Assembly: GCA_004295045.1 (NCBI GenBank)
Contig: SHND01000054.1
Coordinates: forward strand, 1-64,000
Direction of reading: 5' to 3'
Origin: Chloroflexota bacterium
GTDB taxonomy: Bacteria > Chloroflexota > Anaerolineae > UBA4142 > SHND01
DNA: 64,000 nucleotides
Position 1 is the stretch's first letter; each line of letters begins with the position of its first letter. The notes below the pieces were generated by a model that worked only from the letters and a program-made list of their open reading frames with translations, had not been told where the DNA came from and made no database searches. A program made the translations under genes and the position numbers. Positions 8,370 to 16,609 of the stretch are shown here, in pieces.

Positions 8370-9545
8370 TTATTTTACGAGCTCGGAGGCTTTGACGCCT
8401 GCTTTGGCGAGCAGCGCTTCGAAATCATTGTAGAAAGTGGGGTCAACCTTGGCAAGACCGAGATAGCTGTACAAACTGCGCAGCAGCGCTTTGCCACCCG
8501 GGTCGTCCGAGATAAAGAGCAGTCCCTTGACCGTAGCATCGGTGATTGCGGGATCAACGCCTTTGGCAACTTGCAAACCATCGTTCGGGATGTTGTCGGT
8601 GATATAAAACACATCCACTTTGTCAAGCATGTCCGGATAATTTTCTTTGATGGGTTTGCTGTCCGTGCGCACATCTACAAAGGTCGCGCCCGCGTCGCAA
8701 TCGCCCTTGTAAACCGCGATGGCAACATTGTCGTGCGAACCTGCGTTTACGGTTGCTTTCAAATCTTTGTCGGGGTCAATCCCATTCGCTTTGAGAACGA
8801 TACGCGGGATGATGTAACCGGAGGTCGAGTTCGGGTCAACAAAGCAGAACGTCTTGCCTTTCAAATCTGCGATGCTCTTGATGCCCGATGCTTTGTTGGC
8901 GATGAATTGTCCCTGATAAAAGTTTTCGGGTTTGCCTTTATAGTTGCGCAGGGCAACGAGCAGCGGTGTCACGCCATATTTTTCTTTGGCGAGAATCGCC
9001 GAAAACGTGTTCAAGAAACCAAACGGGGCTTTCCCTGCGCCCATTGCTTCGATCGAGGCGGCAAAGTTCGTGCCGACTTCGATGTTGTACTTGAGTCCGG
9101 TGAGTTCGCTCAAGCAGTCGGCGATGCCGGTGCCTGCTTTGGTGATTGTTGGTACATCACCTGAAGGGACGAGGGCGATTGTGATCGGGTTATCAGGCGA
9201 ACCAAGCTCGCCTGCCTTCACAGTAGGCATGCCATCCAACTTGGTGCAGACTGCGGGGGGCGGCGTATTGGTGGCTTGGGCGGCAACGGTGGCGACGGCG
9301 GTTTGTGCGCCGGACGCAACAGTTGCTACCGTCGTAGCCGCGCCGGAAACTTGCGTGGCGGCGCCTGCGGCGGCGGTTTGTGCTTGGCTTGCCGCGCCAG
9401 CCGCTGCGGTGCCGGCTTGATTCGCGCCGGCGGCAACGGTTGCTTGTGCAGCAGCAATTGTCGGGGCGGCTTGCTGCGCGGGAGCGCAAGCAATGATTGT
9501 CAAAGCAATAACAACCAACAATGCGAGCAGTATGAATTTTTTCAC
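8370..9545 (-). CDS. phnD: PhnD-type substrate-binding lipoprotein
   Basis: 391 aa starting at GTG 9545, chosen because GGAGGAG lies 5 nt upstream. A lipoprotein signal ends in TIIAC (Cys20). A linker of about 70 residues rich in Ala, Thr, Gln and Val follows, then a type 2 periplasmic-binding fold with PhnD-like motifs (VALVPSGD, GKAPFGFLNTFS, KGKTFCFVDPNSTSGY, DNVAIAVYKGDCDAG). It should sit on the outer face of the membrane and deliver ligand to PhnE. It is first in the phnD-phnC-phnE operon. The ligand cannot be read from sequence alone. Confidence 0.93.
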   Translation of the reverse strand: MKKFILLALLVVIALTIIACAPAQQAAPTIAAAQATVAAGANQAGTAAAGAASQAQTAAAGAATQVSGAATTVATVASGAQTAVATVAAQATNTPPPAVCTKLDGMPTVKAGELGSPDNPITIALVPSGDVPTITKAGTGIADCLSELTGLKYNIEVGTNFAASIEAMGAGKAPFGFLNTFSAILAKEKYGVTPLLVALRNYKGKPENFYQGQFIANKASGIKSIADLKGKTFCFVDPNSTSGYIIPRIVLKANGIDPDKDLKATVNAGSHDNVAIAVYKGDCDAGATFVDVRTDSKPIKENYPDMLDKVDVFYITDNIPNDGLQVAKGVDPAITDATVKGLLFISDDPGGKALLRSLYSYLGLAKVDPTFYNDFEALLAKAGVKASELVK

Positions 9546-9873
9546 ATCTCCTCCAAGATGTTTCTGGAACAATGTGGCGCAACGCGCAGCCGAATCCCTG
9601 CAACACCAAACGACACGCAGACCGAATCTCCATGTAGGGTTGATAGAATTGCACCCTCATTGATGCAGCAAGTTGTAGATTTTTGTGGTGAGAAAAATCG
9701 GCCGCGAGAGCGGGGTTGCGTCGTCATCATTCCAAATAGTTTTTGGGCGCCGTATTGCAATGCGATACAGCGCGACGTCTTGGACAGATGATACAACGAT
9801 TTGAATGAATCCACAAGAAAATTTCGAATGGACTCGAGTCGAATTCATCCCCAATCTCGCGCCAAAAGACACT
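9546..9873. other. Divergent intergenic region, nothing recognised
   Basis: This stretch of 328 bases lies between phnD and the promoter of the PLP-enzyme gene. I see no credible gene, no Pho-box-like direct repeats and no strong consensus promoter for phnD. TTGCTG and TTCTAT, 17 bp apart near 9640-9670 on the minus strand, are only a weak candidate. Confidence 0.4.
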
Positions 9874-9903
9874 TTGACAAATCGCAACTGCCACACCTAT
9901 AAT
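9874..9903 (+). promoter_or_regulatory. Consensus promoter of the cystathionine synthase-type gene
   Basis: TTGACA (9874-9879), 18-bp spacer, TATAAT (9898-9903). The ATG at 9914 is only 10 nt beyond the -10 box, so the message should be leaderless or nearly so, in line with the lack of a Shine-Dalgarno. Confidence 0.87.
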
Positions 9904-9913
9904 TCTCATCCAT

Positions 9914-11095
9914 ATGAGCTCACACATTTCCGCCTCCGAGCCGCTGCAATTTGAGACGCGCGCGATCCACGTTGGACAAGAACCCGACCCCGCGACTGGC
10001 GCCGTCATTACTCCGATTTATCAAACCTCTACATATATTCAGCGCGCCGTGGGCGAACATCTCGGCTATGATTATTCGCGCACCGACAATCCCACGCGCA
10101 CGGCGCTGCAAGAATGTCTCGCTTCATTGGAAGGCGGACGGTTCGGACTCGCGTTTGCGTCAGGAATGGCGGCAATCACAACATTGTTGCTGCACTTGAA
10201 AAAGGGCGATCATGTCGTCGTCGCAGATGATGTGTATGGCGGCACTTATCGTTTATTTGAACGCGTCTTTACCAATTTTGGGCTAGAGTTTTCTTTTGTA
10301 GATTTGACCGATCCCGCTGCAACGCGCGCCGCGTTTCGTCCCAATACGCGGCTGGTGTGGATTGAAACTCCGACGAACCCATTGCTGAAAATTGTGGACA
10401 TTGCCGAAATCAGCGCGCTGGCGCATGAACGGCACATCCTCGTGGGCGTGGACAACACGTTTGCGACGCCCTATCTGCAGCGTCCGCTGGCGCTGGGCGC
10501 GGATTTGGTGATGCACTCGACCACCAAATATCTGGGCGGACACAGCGATGTCGTGGGCGGTGCGATTGTGACAAGCGATGCGCCGTTGTATGAGCAGTTG
10601 AAATTTTTGCAGAATGCCGCGGGGGCAGTGCCAAGTCCGTTCGATTGTTGGCTGGTGCTGCGCGGCTTGAAAACATTGGCGCTGCGAGTGGAGCGTCACT
10701 CGGAAAACGCGCTGCGTCTCGCGCAGTGGCTCGAACACCAGGCGCGCGTCAAGCGCGTGCTTTATCCCGGGCTCGCTTCGCATCCGCAGCACGCGGTGGC
10801 ACAGCGACAAATGATTTCCGCGCACGGGGCGCCCGCATATGGCGGCATGATTTCTTTTATCGCGCACGGCGGCAAAAGCGCTGCGGAAAAAATTGTGGCT
10901 GCTACAAAATTATTTTTGCTCGGCGAATCCTTGGGCGGCGTCGAATCACTGGTTGAAGTTCCCGCCGCGATGACGCACATGTCGGTTGCCAATTCGCCGC
11001 TCGAAGTGGACCCCGGACTGGTCCGTCTCTCGGTCGGCGTCGAGCATGTGTATGATTTGATGGCAGATTTGGATCAAGCGCTGGAAAGCGTGTGA
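9914..11095 (+). CDS. metB: Cystathionine gamma-synthase/lyase-type PLP enzyme
   Basis: 393 aa fold-type I PLP enzyme of the Cys/Met metabolism family. Visible are FETRAIHVGQEPD at the N-terminus, YQTSTY, the Tyr/Arg phosphate-binding segment YDYSRTDNPTR, the GLAFASGMAAI loop, and the PLP lysine in HSTTKYLGGHSDVVGG around residue 200. The C-terminal SLGGVESL and RLSVGVEH motifs complete it. It could be cystathionine gamma-synthase (O-acylhomoserine plus cysteine) or gamma-lyase; the sequence does not separate them. It is cytosolic. A separate TTGACA/TATAAT promoter drives it. Confidence 0.88.
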   Translation: MSSHISASEPLQFETRAIHVGQEPDPATGAVITPIYQTSTYIQRAVGEHLGYDYSRTDNPTRTALQECLASLEGGRFGLAFASGMAAITTLLLHLKKGDHVVVADDVYGGTYRLFERVFTNFGLEFSFVDLTDPAATRAAFRPNTRLVWIETPTNPLLKIVDIAEISALAHERHILVGVDNTFATPYLQRPLALGADLVMHSTTKYLGGHSDVVGGAIVTSDAPLYEQLKFLQNAAGAVPSPFDCWLVLRGLKTLALRVERHSENALRLAQWLEHQARVKRVLYPGLASHPQHAVAQRQMISAHGAPAYGGMISFIAHGGKSAAEKIVAATKLFLLGESLGGVESLVEVPAAMTHMSVANSPLEVDPGLVRLSVGVEHVYDLMADLDQALESV

Positions 11096-11107
11096 GTTTA
11101 CGAGTCA

Positions 11108-11183
11108 TGATTTTTGATTTTCGATTGTCGATTGGCTTGGCAAGTAACGACCCAGTCGAAATTTGAAAATCGAAAATCGAAAA
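11108..11183. repeat. Imperfect hairpin with AAAATCG units (locus e)
   Basis: TTTTTGATTTTCGATTG near 11108 is inverted relative to AAAATCGAAAATCGAAAA at 11166-11183. The right arm is a tandem of AAAATCG heptamers. It directly precedes, and may supply, the TTG start of the recombinase gene. Confidence 0.65.
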
Positions 11184-11187
11184 TGCT

Positions 11188-12078
11188 TTGGAACAATCCA
11201 TCGAGCAGTTCATCGAATATCTTGCCACGCAGAAACATTACGCGGGCAACACACTGATGGCGTACCGCAACGATTTGTTGCAGTTCCATCAGTTTGTAAT
11301 GAACACGCGTCCCTATACCAGTTCGTGGGCGCGCGTGGACTCGCTGCTGATGCAAGCGTACTTGCTTGACCTCAAAGCGCGCGCATATTCGGCTGCCAGT
11401 ATCGCGCGCAAGCTGGCTGCCTTGAAATCGTTCTACTTTTATCTCACCGAGATGCGCGTGATGGTTTCCAACCCAACGCTCGATCTCGACGCCCCGCGCG
11501 TGAACAAACAGCCGCCGCGCGCGTTGACGGAGGAACAAGTTACGGCGCTGCTGCATGCGCCTGCGGAACCCAACGCGAAAGGACTGCGCGACCGTGCGAT
11601 GTTGGAGGTGATGTACGCGACGGGGATTCGCGTCACAGAGCTTGTAACGCTCGACGTACGCGATGTGGATTTAGAAGAACGCACCCTGCGAATCGGCGCC
11701 GGTTCGCGCGAGCGCGTTGTGCCGCTCACAGAGAGCGCGCAAGAGGCGTTGAGCGAATACATGACGCGTTCGCGCACCGCTTACGGCGCAGACGCGGAAC
11801 AGGGCGCGTTGTTTGTGAATCCGCGCGGCGAACAGTTGACGCGTCAAGGGGTTTGGTTGATTCTAAAACAATACGTTAATCAAGCGGGCATCAAGACGCC
11901 CGTGACGCCGCATTCGTTACGCCATTCCTTTGCCGCGCATCGTTTGGCAGAAGGTTCCTCTCTGCAAGAAGTCCAGCGTATGTTGGGACACGCGCATTTG
12001 ACGACCACACAGGTGTACCGTCCGCGCCCTGCTTTGACTGATGGTTTGACTCCGCCGATGGAGAAAAACGAGCCATGA
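11188..12078 (+). CDS. XerC/XerD-type tyrosine recombinase
   Basis: 296 aa. The N-terminal SAM-like core-binding domain (FIEYLATQKHYAGNTLMAYRNDL) and catalytic domain are present, with Arg148 (YATGIRVTEL), His242 and Arg245 (PHSLRHSFAAH), His268 (LGHAHLTTTQVY) and nucleophile Tyr277. Length fits the Xer proteins that resolve chromosome dimers. After Tyr277 the usual THV... tail is replaced by a short RPRPALTDG... tail. The start is TTG at 11188, next to a repeat and without a ribosome-binding site, so it is uncertain. Its stop overlaps the next gene (ATGA). No phage or integron genes are nearby, so a housekeeping role is more likely. Confidence 0.88.
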   Translation: MEQSIEQFIEYLATQKHYAGNTLMAYRNDLLQFHQFVMNTRPYTSSWARVDSLLMQAYLLDLKARAYSAASIARKLAALKSFYFYLTEMRVMVSNPTLDLDAPRVNKQPPRALTEEQVTALLHAPAEPNAKGLRDRAMLEVMYATGIRVTELVTLDVRDVDLEERTLRIGAGSRERVVPLTESAQEALSEYMTRSRTAYGADAEQGALFVNPRGEQLTRQGVWLILKQYVNQAGIKTPVTPHSLRHSFAAHRLAEGSSLQEVQRMLGHAHLTTTQVYRPRPALTDGLTPPMEKNEP

Positions 12079-12704
12079 CCTACATTGAACAATTGCTTGC
12101 ACAAAATGAAGAGGTCGTTCTTGAGGCGCATCAGAGTTGGGTTGTGCTGGTGCGCGCGGCGATCATCAATCTACTGATCGCTCTCGTCATCATCGGCATC
12201 ACGCTCATCACCATTGGGATTCCGCTGCCTTATGGCTGGCTCGCCGCGTTGTTGTTGCTCATTCCCGCAGGTCGCTTTGTCATCCAATTTATTGATTGGA
12301 CGAATCGCGCCTACATCATCACAAACCGCCGCGTCATTCAAACGGAAGGTACGATCAATAAACATGTGATTGATTCGTCGCTCGAAAAGGTGAATGATAT
12401 TCGTCTGACGCAATCGGTGTTGGGACGATTACTCAATTACGGCGATGTGGAAATTCTAACGGCGAGTGAACTCGGCACGAACAATTTTCGCCGCATCAAT
12501 AATCCGATCAAATTCAAAACAGCGATGCTGAACGAAAAAGAAAAACTGGGCTTTGAAGAAACGCCCGCCGCGAATCCGCAACCCGCGCCGCAACCGACTG
12601 AAATTCCCGCGCTGATTGCTTCGCTCAGTGCGATGCACAAAGAGGGGATGATCACGGATGATGAATTTCAAAAAAAGAAGGCAGAACTGTTGGCGCGAAT
12701 GTGA
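12075..12704 (+). CDS. PH-domain (YdbS-like) membrane protein with SHOCT tail
   Basis: 209 aa. After a short amphipathic N-terminus come two membrane helices (about residues 27-65: IINLLIALVIIGITLI, LAALLLLIPAGRFVIQF). A bacterial PH domain of bPH2 type follows (NRAYIITNRRVIQTEG, IDSSLEKVNDIRLTQS, LLNYGDVEILTASE). After a Pro/Ala linker there is a C-terminal SHOCT motif (LSAMHKEGMITDDEFQKKKA). Function of this family is unknown. It is translationally coupled to the recombinase gene through a 4-bp overlap and followed by a terminator. Confidence 0.85.
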   Translation: MTYIEQLLAQNEEVVLEAHQSWVVLVRAAIINLLIALVIIGITLITIGIPLPYGWLAALLLLIPAGRFVIQFIDWTNRAYIITNRRVIQTEGTINKHVIDSSLEKVNDIRLTQSVLGRLLNYGDVEILTASELGTNNFRRINNPIKFKTAMLNEKEKLGFEETPAANPQPAPQPTEIPALIASLSAMHKEGMITDDEFQKKKAELLARM

Positions 12705-12712
12705 GCACTAAT

Positions 12713-12746
12713 AAAAACTCGACGCACCGCACGCGTCGAGTTTTTT
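12713..12746. terminator. Bidirectional terminator
   Basis: CTCGACGC (12718-12725) and GCGTCGAG (12733-12740), flanked by an A5 run and a T6 run. It lies between the convergent PH-domain and arsM genes. Confidence 0.9.
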
Positions 12747-12753
12747 GTTGGAC

Positions 12754-13557
12754 CTATTTTGTCGCCAGAAATTTTGCGCTAAAGATCAAATCATCAGCTT
12801 GGGCTTGACCGACGACGTTGATGTTCGTGAAACCCGCGCGCCGCATTTTTCCTTGATACTCACTGCTTGGAATCGCGCCCGCGACACACCCTGCCCACGC
12901 CTCCATATTTTTTTGCAAACCGAGCGGGAGCGCCGCGCGCGCGACAATATCGCTAAACACCACGCGTCCATTTGGTTTCAAGACGCGGTGCGCTTCCCGA
13001 AACACTGCATCTTTATCGGCGGAGAGATTGATGACACAGTTGGAAATGATCACGTCCACGCTCGCGTCGTCAACGGGCAGCGCTTCCAAATAGCCGCGCC
13101 GAAACTCGACATTGTGCAATCCGACTTTTTGTTTGTTCTCATTGGCGAGGTTCAACATTTCGGGCGTCATGTCCACACCAATCACGTGTCCCGTTTCGCC
13201 GACGAGCTGCGCGGCAAAAAAACAATCGAGTCCGCTGCCGCTGCCCAAGTCCAAAACCGTTTCGCCTTTTTGCAATGCCGCGAGCTCCAGCGGTGTGCCG
13301 CAGCCGAGCGACATTTGCACGATCTCGTTCGGAATTTCTACATTGTCGCGCAGCGCGGCAATGGCTTGTACGGGAATGGTCTCTTCTGTGCTGCAGCAAC
13401 TGACTTGGCTGTCTGTGCCGCAACAACTGCTGCTTGTGCCGGAACCACAGCAGCTTGCCGCGCGATCTTGCAGGAAACTGCGCGCGTGTTCTGCGTAATG
13501 GTCGCGCACTTGATCGCGGGTTTCAGAAATTGGTTCTTGCAAATTGATGAATGGCAT
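12754..13557 (-). CDS. arsM: Arsenite S-adenosylmethionine methyltransferase
   Basis: 267 aa class I methyltransferase. The N-terminus YAEHARSFL is typical of ArsM. Motif I is LDLGSGSGLDCFFAAQLVG, then VIGVDMTPEML and ISNCVINLSADKDAVFREA, whose Cys is a conserved arsenic ligand. Additional Cys lie in MSLGCGTP and WAGCVAGAI. The enzyme methylates As(III) for detoxification. Oddly, residues about 34-54 carry three CC pairs (SCCGSG, SSCCGT, SCCSTE), a possible extra metalloid-binding patch. The start at 13557 follows AGGAGA. It lies 62 bp downstream of the SigZ-like gene on the same strand. Confidence 0.93.
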   Translation of the reverse strand: MPFINLQEPISETRDQVRDHYAEHARSFLQDRAASCCGSGTSSSCCGTDSQVSCCSTEETIPVQAIAALRDNVEIPNEIVQMSLGCGTPLELAALQKGETVLDLGSGSGLDCFFAAQLVGETGHVIGVDMTPEMLNLANENKQKVGLHNVEFRRGYLEALPVDDASVDVIISNCVINLSADKDAVFREAHRVLKPNGRVVFSDIVARAALPLGLQKNMEAWAGCVAGAIPSSEYQGKMRRAGFTNINVVGQAQADDLIFSAKFLATK

Positions 13558-13619
13558 TTCATTTTCTCCTGTGAGTGGATTTCATCAATAGAGACGGAGA
13601 ACTTGGGAAAAAGACGCAA

Positions 13620-14186
13620 TCAATTCGTGCACGCGCATTGTTCACAGCAATCTATGCGCGGATAATAATTCACCACCCCGCCGCGACGGTCAAATTCAAA
13701 ATGACAGCAGTCGAGCAGCATTTGTTTGACTTGGGCGCGCGCGCGCTGGACGCGCGATTTCGCGCCCGAAACGGAAAGACCCAGCTGCTGCGCGAGTTCC
13801 ACTTGCGACAAACCCTCAACTTCGGTCAATAGAAACGCATCGCGATAAGCAGGCGGCAGCGCGGCGACGAAATTGCGTATGCTCGGCGCAAGTTGGTCGG
13901 CGAGATTATCGCGCGCTTGTTCGGGTTCCGGAATTTCTTGATCCAACGGCGCCGCTTCCGATTTTGCGCGATAGTGATCGGCAATGACGTTGCGCGCGAT
14001 TTGATAAATCCACGCGTTCAGTTTGGTTTCATCGCGCAAGGTTTCAATGCGCGTGTGAATTCGCAGAAAAACCTGCTGTAACAAATCATCGGCGAGGGCG
14101 TCATCGCGCACGCGGCGGCGAATAAAGGTGAACAATTGCGCGTGAAAATCGCGCCAAATCGATTCGGTGGTAAGAGACGTAGTCAT
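13620..14186 (-). CDS. SigZ-like ECF sigma factor with Cys-rich tail
   Basis: 188 aa from the ATG at 14186, after a possible upstream ATG at 14201. It shows region 2 (DALADDLLQQVFLRIHT, LNAWIYQIARNVIADHYR) and region 4 (LSQVELAQQLGLSVSGAKSRVQRAR). The last 30 residues hold six Cys: DCCHFEF, then DCCEQCACTN. A Cys-bearing C-terminal tail is known from SigZ-type factors. Six Cys and the adjacency to arsM suggest direct metalloid or thiol sensing, an inference. No anti-sigma gene adjoins it. It probably drives arsM, and perhaps itself. Confidence 0.87.
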   Translation of the reverse strand: MTTSLTTESIWRDFHAQLFTFIRRRVRDDALADDLLQQVFLRIHTRIETLRDETKLNAWIYQIARNVIADHYRAKSEAAPLDQEIPEPEQARDNLADQLAPSIRNFVAALPPAYRDAFLLTEVEGLSQVELAQQLGLSVSGAKSRVQRARAQVKQMLLDCCHFEFDRRGGVVNYYPRIDCCEQCACTN

Positions 14187-14291
14187 AGTGTATCCAATCA
14201 ACAGACCATGCGTAAAATAGATAAGCGTCCACCTATTACAGACGCAAAATTTTCAAAAAGGACGCAAGCCATTTCGAGGGCGAAATCTTTA

Positions 14292-14320
14292 TTGACAAAG
14301 CAATCTATCGGGCGTAGAAT
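14292..14320 (+). promoter_or_regulatory. Consensus promoter of the first kimA-like gene
   Basis: TTGACA (14292-14297), exactly 17 bp, TAGAAT (14315-14320). Transcription should begin near 14327 and produce a leader of about 90 nt ending in a terminator before the start codon. Confidence 0.88.
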
Positions 14321-14326
14321 TTTGCA

Positions 14327-14415
14327 CCAGTCGAGGACGACGGCGCATGGATAGGCGCAGCAATGCCCCGGCGAGATTGACTCGCTGTGGGCTTTTTTTA
14401 TGAGATAAATTGAGT
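14327..14415 (+). ncRNA. Regulatory leader RNA candidate of kimA-1
   Basis: A predicted leader of about 75 nt from the promoter to an intrinsic terminator. It contains short self-complementary pieces (GACGACGGCGC, GGCGCAGC, GCAATGCC) that could pair with the terminator's left arm. I could not match it to the ydaO/c-di-AMP riboswitch consensus; it is shorter and lacks the GCCGAA and GGUACGGAGG-type elements. Ligand unknown. Confidence 0.5.
14365..14399 (+). terminator. Leader terminator just before kimA-1
   Basis: GCCCCGGCGAG (14365-14375), loop ATTGA, CTCGCTGTGGGC (14381-14392), then seven T. It ends 16 nt before the ATG and has no gene upstream on this strand, so it is an attenuator rather than a gene-end terminator. 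Confidence 0.82.
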
Positions 14416-16551
14416 ATGGATTCTTTTCGACCCACCCGCCGGCAACAGGAAACCGCAGCCGAAGGGCAAGCCGCCCTGCCGTCAAATTCCGAGAATGCCG
14501 ATTTGGCGGACGCGCCGATAAGTGATGCGGTGGCGAGCGCGCCGCTCAAAGACCAGAGCCCTGTCAAAATCAATCCCGACCTGACGACGACCAATTTTGT
14601 TAAAGGCAAGCGACCCGGTGATGTCTATGTGCGCCGGCGCGATCCGCACAGCCGCTTTTTCAAACGCGTCGGTCCCGGTCATTTTGTTGCGACAGAGGAA
14701 GCGACGCGCGCGCCGACGCGCACGGAACGCGCGTATCGTGAAATGAAAGCCGTTTTGATTGGGCGTCCGATTGATTCTGCGCGTGAAATTCACGAACGCC
14801 TAACCAAAGTCAAAGCGCTGGCGGTTTTCTCGTCCGACGCGATCTCGTCCGTCGCGTATGCAACCGGCGAAATTATGCTCGTCCTCGCGTTGGCAGGAAG
14901 CCAGGCGCTTGGCTATTCCATCCCCATCTCGTTCGCGATCGCCGCGCTTCTTTTCATCGTCGCGTTTTCGTATCGGCAAACGGTGCTTGCGTATCCCAGC
15001 GGCGGCGGCTCTTATATTGTGAGCCATGAGAATCTCGGAACACGCGCGGGCTTGGTCGCGGCGGCAGCTTTATTGATTGATTATATCCTAACGGTAGCCG
15101 TTTCGATTTCGGCAGGCACCGCCGCGATTACTTCGGCATTTCCACAGCTCTTTCCATACACCGTTGAAATTGCGCTGGGCTTTGTCGGCATCATGACGCT
15201 GTTGAATCTGCGCGGCATTCGGGAAGCGGGTTCGATCTTTGCGATTCCAACCTATTTGTTCATCGTCACTTTGGGCATTTTGATCGTGCTTGGTTTTGGC
15301 GAGATTGTCCTAAACGGAATGCCCGCGCCTACCGAACCGATGGATATTCCGCCGCAGCAGCCCTTTGATCCGTGGCTGCTTCTTACCGCGTTCTCGGCAG
15401 GCGCGGTGGCGATGAGTGGTGTGGAAGCTATTTCGAATGGCGTACCGGCGTTCAAACCGCCTGAAAGTAAAAATGCTGCCAAGACCTTGACGGTGATGGC
15501 GTCAATTCTTGCGGTGTTCTTTGTGTGTATTTCGATTCTTGCAGTACTGTATCACGCCAATCCTGAATCGGAGCAAACGGTCATTTCGCAGCTCGGACGC
15601 GTGATCTATGGCGACAACATTTTTTATTACATTTTCCAGTTTGCGACGATGGGCATTCTGGTCGTCGCCGCAAATACCGCCTTTGCGGATTTTCCGCGTC
15701 TTGCTTCCATTCTGGCGCGCGACAATTTCATGCCGCATCACTTTTTATTTCGCGGTGATCGCCTCGCATTCACTGTCGGCATCAGCGCGTTGGGCGGCGT
15801 TGCGGCAATTTTGATCTTTGCGTTTCAAGGCGATACCCATCTGTTGATTCCATTGTACGCGGTCGGGGTGTTTCTTGCGTTCACGCTTTCGCAAACGGGA
15901 ATGGTGGTACATTGGCGCAAGTTGAAAACGCCGAAATGGAAACGAAACGCCATTATCAATGGTATTGGCGCGGTGGCAACGGCGGTGATTCTGGTCATTG
16001 CTGCGACTACGAAATTTACGCACGGCGCATGGGTCGTAATGATTTTGATTCCGGTGCTCGTCGCAGGTTTTTCGTTGATTCATCGGCACTATACGCGTGT
16101 CGCCGACCAACTGCGGATTCAACCCGAACAGTTGCCTGCCTCAACGATCAAGCAATTTGTGTTGGTGCCGATTGACACGGTGAATTATGCCTCACTGCGC
16201 GCGCTCGCCTTTGCGCGTTCGATGTCCTCACAAATTATTGCTCTGCACGTGAATATTGATCAAGAACGCACGGACCGCATGAAAGAAAAGATGGCGAAAT
16301 TTGCGCCCGACATTAATCTGGTGATTTTAGATTCGCCGTATCGGCAATTTGTGCGCCCGATGATTACGTACATCGAAGCCGTGCATGAACAGAATCCGAA
16401 TGCTTTCGTCACGATCGTCCTGCCCGAATTCATCCCCGCCCACACGTGGGAGCGATTGCTGCACGGGCGAACGGCGCAGCGTTTGCGCGCGGAATTTGAA
16501 ACGCATCCGAACGTGGCTGTGGTTTTGGTCCCCTATTTGTTGGAAGCATAG
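14416..16551 (+). CDS. kimA: KimA-like potassium/APC-superfamily permease, copy 1
   Basis: 711 aa (an in-frame TTG sits two codons earlier). A basic soluble N-terminus of about 110 residues is followed by the KimA signature AVFSSDAISSVAYATGEIML and about 12 membrane helices (to about residue 540). A cytoplasmic Usp-like C-terminal domain follows, with VPIDTVNYASLRALAFA, DSPYRQFVRPMITYIE and TIVLPEFIPAHTWERLLHG, matching KimA/YdaO-type proteins. KimA of Bacillus subtilis is a proton-coupled K+ importer inhibited by c-di-AMP. It is about 100 aa longer than that protein, mostly at the N-terminus. It is preceded by its own promoter and attenuator. Substrate K+ is inferred from family and neighbours. 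Confidence 0.88.
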   Translation: MDSFRPTRRQQETAAEGQAALPSNSENADLADAPISDAVASAPLKDQSPVKINPDLTTTNFVKGKRPGDVYVRRRDPHSRFFKRVGPGHFVATEEATRAPTRTERAYREMKAVLIGRPIDSAREIHERLTKVKALAVFSSDAISSVAYATGEIMLVLALAGSQALGYSIPISFAIAALLFIVAFSYRQTVLAYPSGGGSYIVSHENLGTRAGLVAAAALLIDYILTVAVSISAGTAAITSAFPQLFPYTVEIALGFVGIMTLLNLRGIREAGSIFAIPTYLFIVTLGILIVLGFGEIVLNGMPAPTEPMDIPPQQPFDPWLLLTAFSAGAVAMSGVEAISNGVPAFKPPESKNAAKTLTVMASILAVFFVCISILAVLYHANPESEQTVISQLGRVIYGDNIFYYIFQFATMGILVVAANTAFADFPRLASILARDNFMPHHFLFRGDRLAFTVGISALGGVAAILIFAFQGDTHLLIPLYAVGVFLAFTLSQTGMVVHWRKLKTPKWKRNAIINGIGAVATAVILVIAATTKFTHGAWVVMILIPVLVAGFSLIHRHYTRVADQLRIQPEQLPASTIKQFVLVPIDTVNYASLRALAFARSMSSQIIALHVNIDQERTDRMKEKMAKFAPDINLVILDSPYRQFVRPMITYIEAVHEQNPNAFVTIVLPEFIPAHTWERLLHGRTAQRLRAEFETHPNVAVVLVPYLLEA

Positions 16552-16574
16552 GTTGAAACCGACGCGCTGGTTTA

Positions 16575-16603
16575 TTGACATTCATATCCGCGCGAGATAG
16601 AAT
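16575..16603 (+). promoter_or_regulatory. Consensus promoter of the second kimA-like gene
   Basis: TTGACA (16575-16580), 17 bp, TAGAAT (16598-16603). This is the same -35, spacing and -10 as the kimA-1 promoter, which suggests matched expression. Confidence 0.88.
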
Positions 16604-16609
16604 GTGCGG

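Noticed and set aside
11188..12078. Integrase marking a genomic island
   Set aside because: No tRNA, att repeats, phage or transfer genes nearby and neighbours are housekeeping.
14289..14409. ydaO-type c-di-AMP riboswitch before kimA-1
   Set aside because: Too short and lacking the conserved GCCGAA and GGUACGGAGG elements; left as an unidentified leader.
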